Counted from the stretch's first letter, positions 1 to 9,250 are shown. The stretch is DNA of 64,000 bases from Desulfobacula toluolica Tol2 (GCF_000307105.1 NC_018645.1:1066578-1130577), one strand, 5' to 3'. Notes: a model not told the origin generated them from the sequence alone. Numbers and translations: made by a program.

Positions 1-525
1 AATCTCAGTGCTTATTTTTCCCTCCATAGTATTGCCTGGTTGCTTGGTGATAATGTTAACAATTCCTCCAATGGCATTTTTCCCATACAATACGCCCTGG
101 GCGCCTCTCAATACTTCTACTCTTTCCACATTATTCAGATCTATATCCATAAACGGCACTTTATCGTTGGGAACACCATCAATATATATGACCACGGGAT
201 TTTTAAATGTGTATTTGCTGCTGCTTAATCCTCTGAAGCTAACTTCTCTAAACCCGCCATTGTCATTTGCTTTAAAGTTGGGTACTAAATTCATAATGTC
301 GGATAAATTATTAATATTTGCATCTTTGATATCTGTTTGAGTAAAAACACTTACCGCCGCCGGGATTTCCTGGATTTTTTGTTCATGTTTATTTGCTGTA
401 ACCGTTATGTCATCAAAAGCATGTGTTTTGCTTTCATTTGCATTTGCTTTATTGAGAAAGATCAGCAGTACAACACTGAAAAAGAGAACAAAAATTGTAT
501 GGTATTTTTTTGTTTGAATAGTCAC
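1..525 (-). CDS. TonB-dependent outer-membrane receptor, N-terminal part (runs off window)
   Basis: The reverse strand stays open from a GTG at 525 to the window edge (175 codons). The GTG is chosen because AAGGAG lies six bases upstream. The product starts with a hydrophobic signal peptide ending near NKANA. A TonB-box/plug region follows: DDITVTANKHEQ, IPAAVSVFT, a FRGLSS stretch, YIDGVP, and the plug ending RVEVLRGAQGVLYGKNAIGG then VNIITKQP. This is the typical plug of TonB receptors that import siderophores, corrinoids or other chelates; the barrel lies outside the window. It has no close resemblance to the other three receptors here. It reads away from the AraC gene and could be controlled by it, which is inference. 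The ligand is unknown. Confidence 0.9.
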   Translation of the reverse strand, partial: MTIQTKKYHTIFVLFFSVVLLIFLNKANANESKTHAFDDITVTANKHEQKIQEIPAAVSVFTQTDIKDANINNLSDIMNLVPNFKANDNGGFREVSFRGLSSSKYTFKNPVVIYIDGVPNDKVPFMDIDLNNVERVEVLRGAQGVLYGKNAIGGIVNIITKQPGNTMEGKISTEI

Positions 526-718
526 TCCTTGCTCCTTGATATTGTATGATTAGGGTTCAGGTTAAAATTATCAACAGTGTCATGGGCATGCCGTCAATAT
601 GGATCACAATGGAACTTTTGTTCATAAGCCACAGGACCGAACAGGTTCAAAGCAATCTTGCAGATATCTATATGCATAAAAAAAATATTTATGGCTATCA
701 CTTGCGTTCATTTTTTTA

Positions 719-1699
719 TCACCATCGTTCATTTTGACGATATCGGCTGGGGGGTATGCCAAAATAATCCCTGAAGGCCTTTGCAAAATGGCTGGAACTT
801 GAGTAACCAAGGGAATAAGCTATTTGAGTCATACTTAAGCTTTCGTCTTTAACAAGGGTTCTGGCTTTTTCAGCGCGTTTGAAACGAAGGTATTCTATAG
901 GGGAAGTGCCGTAGAATTGATTGAAATCATTATAAAACTTGGTGCGGGAGACACCGACGGTCTTGGCCAGTTCAATTATATTTGGAGGGGTTTGAAGGTT
1001 ATTGGACAATAATTGCCCTGCATAATGTATTTTGTCGATATCATTGGCTTTTAAGCGTGGAGTCGGTTTTTGCTTGTGGGAGGCAGGTTTTATCTGGTTT
1101 AGTTTGCAAGCAATAAGTTCCATTGCTTTGGCTTCGATAAAAAAGCGATGGCTTGCTCCTTCATAAGGGCAGTGGATGATTTGTTGCAGTATCATGTGCA
1201 TGGAAGGGGTGATGATTTCCGTACAATTAAAAGGATCGCCGCTGTTCTTGTTATCTGTTAAAGGGGCTTTAAATTTTATGGGGATGTCGTGCAGTTCATC
1301 TTCCATCAATGTGTCCCAATAAGAGGGAGATATCAATATTACAACCATATATATCGGAGTCCCGGGCATATCTTCATAAAATCCATCCCGGTTCGGGAAA
1401 TAAAAAAATCCGCTTTCTCCATGGGTTATGGTCAGGCTTTGTTTTAAACAATGCAGAGTTAATTTTGTAGTGCCTGAAAGACAAAATCTGAAACCGAATT
1501 TGGGGGTGTCTCCATAGTGTTTGGCTTTGAGTCTGTCGGATTTGTTGTAATTACAGACATATACCTGGATACCACTTTTTAACCTGAACTCTTTTATGGT
1601 TCCTTTGCCTATTTTGTGGGGTAGTTTCCAGCAGGTCTCAAAATTGCCTTTTTCTACCGGAAAAGAATCCAACGTGTGACGTTTTAATTTTTTTTCCAT
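719..1699 (-). CDS. AraC-family transcriptional regulator, riboswitch-controlled
   Basis: A 326-residue protein. The C-terminal ~105 residues form a double helix-turn-helix of the AraC/XylS type (IIELAKTVGVSRTKFYNDF, then MTQIAYSLGYSSSSHFAKAF, ending FRDYFGIPPSRYRQ). The N-terminal ~215 residues would be the sensory/dimerisation part; they contain no motif I recognise. Family knowledge: AraC regulators of this layout (PchR, YbtA) often sense a chelate and activate its receptor and importer. The gene lies divergent to the TonB receptor and importer operon starting at 2320, which is its likely target. Its leader carries a cobalamin riboswitch and a terminator, so the regulator should be made only when cobalamin is scarce. 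The inducer is unknown. Confidence 0.92.
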   Translation of the reverse strand: MEKKLKRHTLDSFPVEKGNFETCWKLPHKIGKGTIKEFRLKSGIQVYVCNYNKSDRLKAKHYGDTPKFGFRFCLSGTTKLTLHCLKQSLTITHGESGFFYFPNRDGFYEDMPGTPIYMVVILISPSYWDTLMEDELHDIPIKFKAPLTDNKNSGDPFNCTEIITPSMHMILQQIIHCPYEGASHRFFIEAKAMELIACKLNQIKPASHKQKPTPRLKANDIDKIHYAGQLLSNNLQTPPNIIELAKTVGVSRTKFYNDFNQFYGTSPIEYLRFKRAEKARTLVKDESLSMTQIAYSLGYSSSSHFAKAFRDYFGIPPSRYRQNERW

Positions 1700-1715
1700 T
1701 TTTTCATTTCTTTGC

Positions 1716-1762
1716 CCAAAATAAAAAATCCCCGAACCGTAAATAGTTTACGATCCGGGGAT
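1716..1762 (-). terminator. Intrinsic terminator of the cobalamin riboswitch
   Basis: On the reverse strand, ATCCCCGGATCGTAAA pairs with TTTACGGTTCGGGGAT around a three-base loop (1728-1762). It is followed by a T-rich run down to 1716. The hairpin lies between the riboswitch and the AraC start codon at 1699, which is the arrangement of a transcription-terminating riboswitch. Confidence 0.9.
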
Positions 1763-1822
1763 ATCCCTTTTTTATCCAATAGATCCAATGGAAACCGGCA
1801 TTGCCGTACACGGTTTTCCTAT

Positions 1823-1985
1823 GTTTTACCAGGCAGGTATTCTGACTTGCGGATCATCCTCATGCCGCGCCTTCCCATTATATCAACAGTGGCATATTGC
1901 AGCATTTGTCACCGATTACAGCGGCGGGCCCGTTTCCGAATTACACGAAATTCCCTATTAAGCCGATGGCACCAGATAAAATTTA
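1823..1985 (-). ncRNA. Cobalamin (B12) riboswitch upstream of the AraC regulator
   Basis: Read on the reverse strand, the conserved pieces appear in order: GGTGCC at 1973-1968; AATAGGGAA; the GGGCCCGCCGCTGTAATCGG block; CCACTG; GGGAAGGCG; and the B12 box GCAAGTCAG...ACCTGCC at about 1850-1830. TTTTA and TAAAA can close P1. The element is followed by a strong terminator and then the AraC gene. Known behaviour of this class is that bound adenosyl- or methylcobalamin shuts expression off. A transcription factor as the controlled gene is less usual than a transporter or synthesis gene. Confidence 0.95.
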
Positions 1986-2139
1986 CTTTGTGCTACAGAA
2001 TAAGCAATGAAAAGTCAAGCATATTTTCAGTGTGGCAACTTGTGTGGTTTTTATGAGTGTTTATATGTTGTTTTTAGTTCTTAATTGCAACCCAATGGTT
2101 ATTTTTTGCTGCAAGATGATGAATAATTACAGTATATCA

Positions 2140-2168
2140 TTGACAAGAGGCTACAATGTAATTATGAA
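2140..2168 (+). promoter_or_regulatory. Candidate sigma-70 promoter of the locus 1 operon
   Basis: TTGACA at 2140-2145, a 17-base spacer, then TATGAA at 2163-2168. It lies about 150 bases before the TonB receptor start, in the gap between the divergent AraC gene and the operon. The remaining upstream gap (1986-2139) is AT-rich and shows nothing else I can name. Confidence 0.5.
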
Positions 2169-2319
2169 GTAACTTGTTTGTTTTAAGGGAAAATAAACCG
2201 TTTAAAAAAACGGATTGATTGCAATATCAGATAGCCTGTTGGGTGCTGGTGCAGTCAAAGAGATGGGATGGATAGAAAATGAATCCATGAGTAAAAAAAA
2301 TCAACCTAAAGGAGAAAAA

Positions 2320-4338
2320 ATGAAAAATTTGAGCAGGCTCGGGGATTTTTATGTTTTGTTAATATTGTTAATATGCTTCAGTCCTTATTGCGCATGGGCA
2401 GAGGATACGGCTGGGGCGGACAAAAATGTTTTTGATCTTGGTGAGGTCGTTGTCAGTGGACAGGCTGAAACCATTACAAGGGTAAGTACAGTGGAAACAG
2501 TTGATTTGGAACAAATTGAACTGACCAATTCACAAAATATATCACAAGCTCTTTCCGGTTTGCCCGGTGTCACCTTGTCCAACGGAGGGAGAAAAGCGGA
2601 AAGCTCTATTAATGTCAGGGGATTTGGTTCTCGGTATGTCCCTATTTTTTATGACGGTATCCCCTTATACATTCCCAATGACGGATATGTGGACGCAGGT
2701 AACCTTACAACGGATAATATTTCAAGGATTGATTTGAGCAAAGGGGTCAGTTCCGTTCTCTACGGGTTTAATACCATGGGCGGGGTCATTAATATTGTGA
2801 GCCAAAAACCGCAGGAAAAATTAGAAGGTTCCTACGGGGTTGAAGTTACTGACAACAGTGATGTAAAAGGAAATTTTAATATTGGATCAAGCCAGGATAA
2901 ATTTTATTTTACCCTGGGAGGAGGGTTCACAAATTCCAATGGATGGGATGTGTCGGATGATTTTGATGCAAACCAGTATGAAGACGGAGACACAAGGGAG
3001 AACTCGGATCTTGATGACTGGAATGTGGCTGCAAAATTAGGGTGGACCCCGGCACAAGGCCATGAATATGCAATTGGATTCAACACCATTGAAAAGGAAA
3101 AAGGGCTTCCTCCCACTGCAGATCCCGATACATCGGCAAGAAGGGTAAAATACTGGCGGTTTACGGACTGGGACAAGGAAACCATTTATTTTATCGGGAA
3201 CACGGAGTTGACGGATCAATTATCCGTTAAAACAAGAGTGTTTTACGACACCTATTATAATGCGCTGGAAGACTATAGCGACAACACCTATTCAAATGCC
3301 CGCTGGCACTCCACCTATGACGACCACAGCTATGGAGGCTCTTTGGTGGCCAGAGTTGACTACATACCTAAAAACACTTTAAGCTGTTCTTTTCATTATA
3401 AAAAAGACGTTCATGAGGAACAAGATGACATAGGCGATCCATGGGAAAACTATGAACAGGAAATGGTTTCCTTTGGTATTGAAGATGATATTAAACTTAC
3501 GGATAATCTTGCCTTTGTTCTGGGAAGCAGTTATGACATCCAGAATCCCCAGAAAGCCAATGACGGTGTGAACAACGGGTTTGTCAGGGAATCCAAATCA
3601 GCCTTCAATCCCCAGGCAGGTGTGTTGCTGACGGTTCTTGAAGATCTTGACATGCATTTTTCCCTGGGGAAAAAATCAAGATGGCCCACCCTCCAGGAAC
3701 TTTATACAGATGGACTGGACAATGACAGAATAGCCAATCCCGACCTGGCAGAGGAAGTGGCAACCAATTATGAACTGGGTTTTGAAAAACCCCTTCCCAA
3801 AAATAATCGTATAGGGCTGACCTTTTTTTATTCCAAAGTTGAAGATTTAATTCAAGACGAGATTGTCGGTACTGATCCTGTTTCCGGGGATGATATCGAG
3901 CAATACCAGAATATTGATGAATCAAGTTTCAAAGGCCTTGAATTCACCTTCACCTCTTATATGATTGCCGATAATGATTTTCAACTGCATTATACATATC
4001 TGGATGCAAAAAATGAGTCTGACGGTGCAGATAACGATCATCTCGAGGGTATATCCGAGCATAAACTTTACCTGAGTGATTTGTACAGATTCAATGATCG
4101 GTTTTCCGTTTTCGGGAGTGCTGAATACAATTCAAAAAGATACGATGAGGATGCTAATTACGATGAGGTTGAACTTGACGGATTCTGGGTTGTAAATTTT
4201 AAAACCATGGTAAGGCTTGATCAATCTTTTGTGTTTGAAATCGGCGTTAAAAATCTTTTTGATGAAAATTATGAGATGGAAGTGGGATACCCCCGCCAGG
4301 GAAGAAGTTTTTTCATTGGATTTAAAGGAGAATTTTAA
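2320..4338 (+). CDS. TonB-dependent outer-membrane receptor (locus 1)
   Basis: A 672-residue receptor. ATG 2320 is chosen because AAAGGAG ends six bases upstream and a good signal peptide follows (ending CAWAED); an in-frame ATG at 2287 has no such site. Next come a TonB-box-like LGEVVVSGQAE, a plug with NVRGFGSRY and DGIPLYIPNDG, then VSSVLYGFNTMGGVINIVSQ, and a barrel ending GRSFFIGFKGEF with a terminal Phe. It is a paralogue of the receptor at 39046-41022 (shared features include YEDG.x.RENSD, a GLPP/GIPP loop and a GYPRxGR C-terminus). It is the first gene of locus 1 and presumably supplies the A and B importers. The ligand is inferred to be a metal chelate, possibly corrinoid-like. Confidence 0.93.
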   Translation: MKNLSRLGDFYVLLILLICFSPYCAWAEDTAGADKNVFDLGEVVVSGQAETITRVSTVETVDLEQIELTNSQNISQALSGLPGVTLSNGGRKAESSINVRGFGSRYVPIFYDGIPLYIPNDGYVDAGNLTTDNISRIDLSKGVSSVLYGFNTMGGVINIVSQKPQEKLEGSYGVEVTDNSDVKGNFNIGSSQDKFYFTLGGGFTNSNGWDVSDDFDANQYEDGDTRENSDLDDWNVAAKLGWTPAQGHEYAIGFNTIEKEKGLPPTADPDTSARRVKYWRFTDWDKETIYFIGNTELTDQLSVKTRVFYDTYYNALEDYSDNTYSNARWHSTYDDHSYGGSLVARVDYIPKNTLSCSFHYKKDVHEEQDDIGDPWENYEQEMVSFGIEDDIKLTDNLAFVLGSSYDIQNPQKANDGVNNGFVRESKSAFNPQAGVLLTVLEDLDMHFSLGKKSRWPTLQELYTDGLDNDRIANPDLAEEVATNYELGFEKPLPKNNRIGLTFFYSKVEDLIQDEIVGTDPVSGDDIEQYQNIDESSFKGLEFTFTSYMIADNDFQLHYTYLDAKNESDGADNDHLEGISEHKLYLSDLYRFNDRFSVFGSAEYNSKRYDEDANYDEVELDGFWVVNFKTMVRLDQSFVFEIGVKNLFDENYEMEVGYPRQGRSFFIGFKGEF

Positions 4339-4360
4339 TTATCCGGCATTAGCCTATACC

Positions 4361-4400
4361 CAGGTTCTCCGGGGCATCCGGGGAACCTGTCGGTTTTTGC
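4361..4400 (+). terminator. Hairpin between the TonB receptor and importer A
   Basis: CAGGTTCTCCGG pairs with CCGGGGAACCTG (one G-U pair) around a five-base loop at 4361-4389, followed by TCGGTTTTTGCG. It would partly terminate transcription and lower expression of the importer genes relative to the receptor. Confidence 0.6.
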
Positions 4401-4416
4401 GTTTTTAAAATATATC

Positions 4417-5532
4417 ATGACAAAAAAAAGAATTTTTCTGCTTCTGTTTTCAGCATGTTTTGTTTTTTTATTTTACAGAATATATTATCATCCTGAAACC
4501 AGAGCCCGCGAAAATCATGATCGCACCCGCATTGTCACCGACATGAAAGGCCGCGCATTTCAAGTTGCAGATCCCATTAGGCGCATTGCACTGCTGGGTG
4601 GTCCCACAGGCCAGGTGGCTTTTATACTGGGGGTACAGGATCATTTGTGCGCCGTGACCAACACCCTTAAAATGTCAAAACTTGTCCAAGAAATGTATCC
4701 GGCCATCAAAGCATTGCCCGGTCCCAGGACCACTTCGGGCAATATCAATATAGAGGAATTGATCAATTCAAACCCGGATATCGCCATTGCAGGAGATATT
4801 GACGGTCAAATCGTGCTTGATAAAACCCGTATACCGGTTGCCTTTCTTGAAGACGGCATGGGCGAGGGCATGGAGGATATTAAAAGGGAAATCCGGTTTT
4901 ACGGAACCATTTTCCAAGCCCCGGACCGGGCTGAAAAATATGTTGCGTTTTTAGAACGGGTCATGCATCTGATAGAACAGAGAACCCGTGATATTCCGGT
5001 CCAAAAGAGGAAAAATGTTTTTCAGGGGTTCAGCCCCAGCCATCTTGTGACCCTGGGCGGAGATACCTTTATGCAGGAACGCATCAAGCTTTCCGGGTGT
5101 GAAAATGCCGCTGAAACCGTCACTACCATCGGCAAAAGAACCGGGCTGCATTCCGGCCTGGCCGAAGTCTCCATGGAACAGGTTCTGGAATGGGACCCGG
5201 ATATTCTGGTGATCAATTACGGAAAACCAGCCGACCTGTACAAAGATCCCCAGTGGAGAAATATCCGGGCGGTTCGAAATAAACAAATTTATTCCCAGCC
5301 GGCAGGTGTTTTTATTTTCAACCGCCCCACGGCGGAATCTGCCGTGATTTTCCCCTTGTGGCTGGCCGCCATTGCTTATCCCGACCTGTTTGAAAATATT
5401 TCCATTAACGGTATTGTCAAAACTTTTTACCGGGAAATTTTTGATTTTGACCTTACAGACCTTCAGGTTCATGATATATTGCTGGGCACTTATGAATTCA
5501 AGATGATGAAAGGAATTAAAAATAGAGGATAA
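4417..5532 (+). CDS. Periplasmic chelate-binding protein of importer A (BtuF/FecB-like)
   Basis: A 371-residue protein with an N-terminal hydrophobic segment (FLLLFSACFVFLFY) that acts as signal or membrane anchor; there is no lipobox Cys. The rest is a two-lobe TroA-type fold: DMKGRAFQVADPIRRIA, then NINIEELINSNPDIAIAG in the N-lobe and VLEWDPDILVINYG in the C-lobe. It belongs to the same subfamily as the protein at 35297-36364 (shared INIEEL/INIEAL and similar C-termini). No strong ribosome-binding site is visible before ATG 4417. The next gene encodes the cognate permease. Confidence 0.88.
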   Translation: MTKKRIFLLLFSACFVFLFYRIYYHPETRARENHDRTRIVTDMKGRAFQVADPIRRIALLGGPTGQVAFILGVQDHLCAVTNTLKMSKLVQEMYPAIKALPGPRTTSGNINIEELINSNPDIAIAGDIDGQIVLDKTRIPVAFLEDGMGEGMEDIKREIRFYGTIFQAPDRAEKYVAFLERVMHLIEQRTRDIPVQKRKNVFQGFSPSHLVTLGGDTFMQERIKLSGCENAAETVTTIGKRTGLHSGLAEVSMEQVLEWDPDILVINYGKPADLYKDPQWRNIRAVRNKQIYSQPAGVFIFNRPTAESAVIFPLWLAAIAYPDLFENISINGIVKTFYREIFDFDLTDLQVHDILLGTYEFKMMKGIKNRG

Positions 5533-5611
5533 CAGACCATATGGCAAGCGGTTTGGCAAATCCCTTGCTCCCGAATCCTGGATACGTTTTTTTTGGGGCC
5601 TTCTTATTCTG

Positions 5612-6565
5612 GTGGTTTTGTTTTCCTTAAGCCTTGGCCGGGTGGATATTTCCTGTATGACAGTGCTGAAAATTTTGTTTTCATCTGTTTTTCCCCTGGA
5701 ACCGGACTGGTCCGTGACAACCTATGCCGTTGTCATTGATGTCAGACTGCCCAGAATCCTGGCAGGCATTCTTGTGGGAGCCGCTTTGTCCATATCCGGT
5801 GCATCCTTTCAAGGGGTGTTCCAGAATCCCCTGGTAAGCCCCCATATCCTGGGGGTGGCGTCCGGTGCAGGGTTTGGCGCAGCTCTGGCCATTCTTTTGT
5901 TTGACAATATATTGATGATTCATCTGGTGTCTTTTTTCTTCGGTCTTTTGTCCGTGGGCATGACCTATTCCCTGTCAAGAGTCTACAAGATTACCCCGAT
6001 CCTTATGCTGGTGCTTTCCGGCATTGTGGTGGGATCTCTTTTTTCCGCATTGACCTCTTTTTTAAAATATATTGCCGATCCCATGAACAAAATGCCTGCC
6101 ATTGTTTTCTGGCTGCTGGGTTCTTTAAATCATGTTTCGTCAAAAGATTTGTTGATTACGGCACCGGTTTTTATTGTCTGTATTTCAGCCCTGCTCATGG
6201 TGCGCTGGAGGATCAATCTTCTGGCCATGGGAGAGGAGGATGCAAAATCCCTGGGCGTCAACACGGAAACCTTAAAAGCCGTCATCATTGTCAGCGCCAC
6301 AATTGCCACGGCATCAGCAGTGTGCATCAGCGGAATCATCGGCTGGATAGGCATCATGATCCCCCATATCGGCCGTTTGATTGTGGGGCCCGACCATAAA
6401 TATCTTTTGCCTGTGTCCATGCTGATCGGTGCCGCTTATCTTGTGGCAGTTGATACCATTGCAAGAACAGCTCTTGTGACGGAAATCCCAATTGGCATTC
6501 TGACGGCTATTTTTGGTGCCCCTGTGTTTGCCTTTTTACTTCGAAAAAGTCAGAAAGCGGATTGA
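5612..6565 (+). CDS. FecCD/BtuC-type permease of importer A
   Basis: An integral membrane permease of the BtuC/FecCD family with hallmark stretches DVRLPRILAGILVGAALSISG, FQNPLVSPHILG, GAGFGAALAI, GIIGWIGIMIPHIGR and EIPIGILTAIFGAPVF; about nine to ten helices. The start is uncertain. GTG 5612 falls inside the expected first helix. The frame is open back to 5510 without ATG, GTG or TTG, and AAAGGA lies seven bases before an ATA at 5522, so an ATA start giving about 30 more residues is possible. It is closest in the window to the permease at 37203-38222. Confidence 0.88.
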   Translation: MVLFSLSLGRVDISCMTVLKILFSSVFPLEPDWSVTTYAVVIDVRLPRILAGILVGAALSISGASFQGVFQNPLVSPHILGVASGAGFGAALAILLFDNILMIHLVSFFFGLLSVGMTYSLSRVYKITPILMLVLSGIVVGSLFSALTSFLKYIADPMNKMPAIVFWLLGSLNHVSSKDLLITAPVFIVCISALLMVRWRINLLAMGEEDAKSLGVNTETLKAVIIVSATIATASAVCISGIIGWIGIMIPHIGRLIVGPDHKYLLPVSMLIGAAYLVAVDTIARTALVTEIPIGILTAIFGAPVFAFLLRKSQKAD

Positions 6566-6568
6566 ATC

Positions 6569-7411
6569 ATGACAGGTCGGGTAAACATCAGCAATCTTTG
6601 TTTCGGGTATACGGGCAGGGAAAAAGACCTGGTATTTTCAAAGATCAGTTTTGATCTGGAACAAGGAGAAGTGTTTTGTCTTCTCGGGCCCAATGGCTCG
6701 GGAAAGTCCACCCTGCTCAAATGCATGGCACGGCTGCTGAACCCACTTGAAGGCAGTGTTTGCCTTGACGGTGAAAACTTGAACACTCTGGGTGCCGGGA
6801 AAATCGCCCGAAAGATCGGGTTTGTCCCCCAGAGTCTTGTTTGTGTTTTTCCGTTCACTGTGGAAGATATAGTGATCATGGGACGGGCATCCAGGATCGG
6901 CATGATCTCTTCTCCTTCCAAAACAGACCGGCGCAAGGCGTTTGAATCAATGGAAAGGATCGGGATTTCCCATCTGGCCAAAAGGCCATGCAACCGGCTG
7001 TCGGGCGGGGAGTGGCAGCTGGTATTGATTGCAAGGGCTCTGACCCAGTCGCCCGGGGTGCTGCTTTTGGATGAACCCACCTCCCACCTGGACCTGGGCA
7101 ACCAGATAAAAATTTTAGAGGTGGTGGACAGTCTTGCAAAAGAGGGCATCACCATTATCATGGCATCCCATTTCCCGGATCATGCCTTTTTGAATGCTGA
7201 TAAGGTTGGAATTCTAAAGGATCGTACCATGATTGCCCTGGGAGATCCAAACAAGGTGTTGTCTGAAGATGTTCTTGAAATAACGTATGGCATCACCATA
7301 AAAATCGTCACAATAGATGAAGGGATTAATCGAAAAATCTGCGTCCCGGTTTTAAATCAGAAGAAAACAAAACAACAGGTGAAAAATGGAAGCATTGACG
7401 GATTGGTATAA
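6569..7411 (+). CDS. ABC transporter ATPase of importer A (BtuD/FecE-like)
   Basis: A 280-residue nucleotide-binding subunit. It has Walker A LLGPNGSGKST near residue 40, Q-loop VPQSL, signature LSGGEWQL, Walker B VLLLDEPTSHLDL and the switch His in ASHFPDHAF. The HFPxHAF switch region is shared with the ATPase at 36361-37179 and differs from the HDPN of the B-type ATPases, so the two types can be told apart. It starts three bases after the permease stop and energises that permease at the inner membrane. Confidence 0.93.
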   Translation: MTGRVNISNLCFGYTGREKDLVFSKISFDLEQGEVFCLLGPNGSGKSTLLKCMARLLNPLEGSVCLDGENLNTLGAGKIARKIGFVPQSLVCVFPFTVEDIVIMGRASRIGMISSPSKTDRRKAFESMERIGISHLAKRPCNRLSGGEWQLVLIARALTQSPGVLLLDEPTSHLDLGNQIKILEVVDSLAKEGITIIMASHFPDHAFLNADKVGILKDRTMIALGDPNKVLSEDVLEITYGITIKIVTIDEGINRKICVPVLNQKKTKQQVKNGSIDGLV

Positions 7412-8219
7412 ATTGTGGAATCAGCTTTGTGAGATTCAGAACAAGGCCTTTGGCAGAAAAAAGGAATACTCGGAGGATGACTTCTGGAAGCACAAGGCAA
7501 GGCATTTTGATAAAATGGTGGATGAAAGATGGGAAAAGCCGGATTCGTCCAGGGATTTTCTGATTCAAAAATTAAAGGACAATCCAGGCGCAACCTTGCT
7601 GGATATCGGTGCAGGCACCGGCAAATGGTCCCTTCTTGTTTCCCCTTATGCGGCAAAAGTCACGGCATTGGACCCTTCGTTGGCCATGCAGGAGATTTTG
7701 AAGGAAAAGATTCAAAAACAGGGGATTAACAATATTGATATTGTCACCGGGACTTGGCCCAGGGATTATGTGGCATCCCATGATTTTGTCCTGGCATCTC
7801 ATTCCATGTATGGTGTGCCTGATTTTAAAGCCTTTGCAGACAAAATGTCGGCCACGGCAACCAAAGCCTGTATTATGCTGCTGCGGGCGCCTTTTGCTGA
7901 TTCCGTAATGGCAATAGCCTCCCGTTATGTTTTGGGGCAGCCGTATGACAGCCCGAACTTTCAGGTTGCCTATAATGCCCTTCTGGGCATGGATATTTAT
8001 CCTGACGTGATCATGGAAGCTGCGGGCACCTGGCCTGCCTGGACACATGATTCTTTTGAAGAGGCCCTGGACGATTTGAAGAATCGTCTGAATATTTGTG
8101 AGACATCACAATATGATGATTTCCTTTCAGATTTGCTGGAAAAACATCTTATTTTGAAAGACTGTAAATTTGTCTGGCCGTCCGGAAACCGCTCAGCCCT
8201 TGTGTACTGGGAGGTGTGA
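7386..8219 (+). CDS. Class I SAM-dependent methyltransferase
   Basis: A 277-residue cytosolic protein. Glycine-rich motif I is LLDIGAGTGKWSLLV near residue 67, with the acidic end of beta-2 in VTALDPSLAM, so the SAM-binding fold is clear. The acceptor substrate is not recognisable. It overlaps the importer A ATPase by 26 bases and the following lipoprotein gene by one base, so it is translationally coupled into the importer operon. That placement suggests methylation of the imported chelate or of an uptake cofactor, which is inference. A second methyltransferase gene lies at 14194. Confidence 0.85.
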   Translation: MEALTDWYKLWNQLCEIQNKAFGRKKEYSEDDFWKHKARHFDKMVDERWEKPDSSRDFLIQKLKDNPGATLLDIGAGTGKWSLLVSPYAAKVTALDPSLAMQEILKEKIQKQGINNIDIVTGTWPRDYVASHDFVLASHSMYGVPDFKAFADKMSATATKACIMLLRAPFADSVMAIASRYVLGQPYDSPNFQVAYNALLGMDIYPDVIMEAAGTWPAWTHDSFEEALDDLKNRLNICETSQYDDFLSDLLEKHLILKDCKFVWPSGNRSALVYWEV

Positions 8220-9250
8220 TGGCTGCCGTTAAATTTTTCAGGAGCCTTATTATCTGTGTGTTTGTGTTCGGTTCTGTTGCAGGGTGTGATTTTTCAGGCA
8301 AAGCCCAAAAGGATTTTATCACCATCACGGATCAAATTGGCCGCAAGGTTAAGATTCCGTCACAGATCAAACGAATGGCCGCCTTTCACCATTTTGGCGG
8401 CAAACTCGTCTATGCCTTGAATCAGCAGCACCTGCTGGTTGAAAAAAGTATCTACGGCAGGGAGGCCCTGGCATTGAACAGGATTGATAAAGCCTTTGCC
8501 GCTCTGCCAAATATGGCACAGGGGCACGGTTATAATATTGAAAGTCTGGTCAGCCTGAATCCCGACGTCGTTTTTTTATATGCATCCAGCGACCAGGGCG
8601 AGATAGAACAGTTTGAAAATGCCGGTATCCCGGTTATCGGCGTAAAAGGTGAGACCTTTGAAGAAAGCTTTGAGGCGATCCGACTGATGGCCGACGTCCT
8701 GAAATGCCGGGATCAGGGGGAAGTTTATATTCAAGAGTGCAATCGTCTTATCGAGCTGGTTCGGGTGAGGCTGGAGCAACATGGGGCACCCCCTTTGAAT
8801 GTCATGTTTTCAGGACCCAAAAGCATTTATTCCGTGGCCACGGGCAATATGCTTCAAAACCGGATTCTGGAACTTTCCGGTGCCAGAAACGTGGCTGCCG
8901 GATTAAAAGGTTTTTGGGCTGATGTGTCACCCGAGCAGATTGCAAAATGGAATCCTGATGTTGTGTTTTTAGGCTCATCCTTTGATGCTTACGGCAAAGA
9001 CAAAATTTTTAAAAATTCTCATTTCCAGACCGTCAAAGCTATTAAAGAGAAAAAAGTCTTTTCATTTCCTTCCGAAATCGGGTGGTGGGATTACCCGGCT
9101 CCCCATTGTGTACTGGGGGTGGTCTGGTCTGCTAAAACTCTTTACCCGGAACTTTTTTCAGATATTGACATGATGATGGTTGCCAACCGGTTTTATAAAA
9201 AATTTATGGGGTATACCTTTGAAGAGCTGGGGGGCAGGCTGGAGCAATGA
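8219..9250 (+). CDS. Chelate-binding lipoprotein of importer B (BtuF-like)
   Basis: A 343-residue binding protein with a lipoprotein signal; the lipobox SVAGC puts the acylated Cys at residue 23. ATG 8219 is preferred over GTG 8216 because GGGAGG lies at better spacing; it overlaps the methyltransferase stop (ATGA-type junction). The two-lobe fold shows NIESLVSLNPDVVFLY, SVATGNMLQNRILELSGARN and SPEQIAKWNPDVVFLG. The TGNMLQN and SPEQxxKWNPD stretches are shared with the protein at 41498-42616, which defines the B type. The following permease gene overlaps its stop. Confidence 0.9.
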   Translation: MAAVKFFRSLIICVFVFGSVAGCDFSGKAQKDFITITDQIGRKVKIPSQIKRMAAFHHFGGKLVYALNQQHLLVEKSIYGREALALNRIDKAFAALPNMAQGHGYNIESLVSLNPDVVFLYASSDQGEIEQFENAGIPVIGVKGETFEESFEAIRLMADVLKCRDQGEVYIQECNRLIELVRVRLEQHGAPPLNVMFSGPKSIYSVATGNMLQNRILELSGARNVAAGLKGFWADVSPEQIAKWNPDVVFLGSSFDAYGKDKIFKNSHFQTVKAIKEKKVFSFPSEIGWWDYPAPHCVLGVVWSAKTLYPELFSDIDMMMVANRFYKKFMGYTFEELGGRLEQ

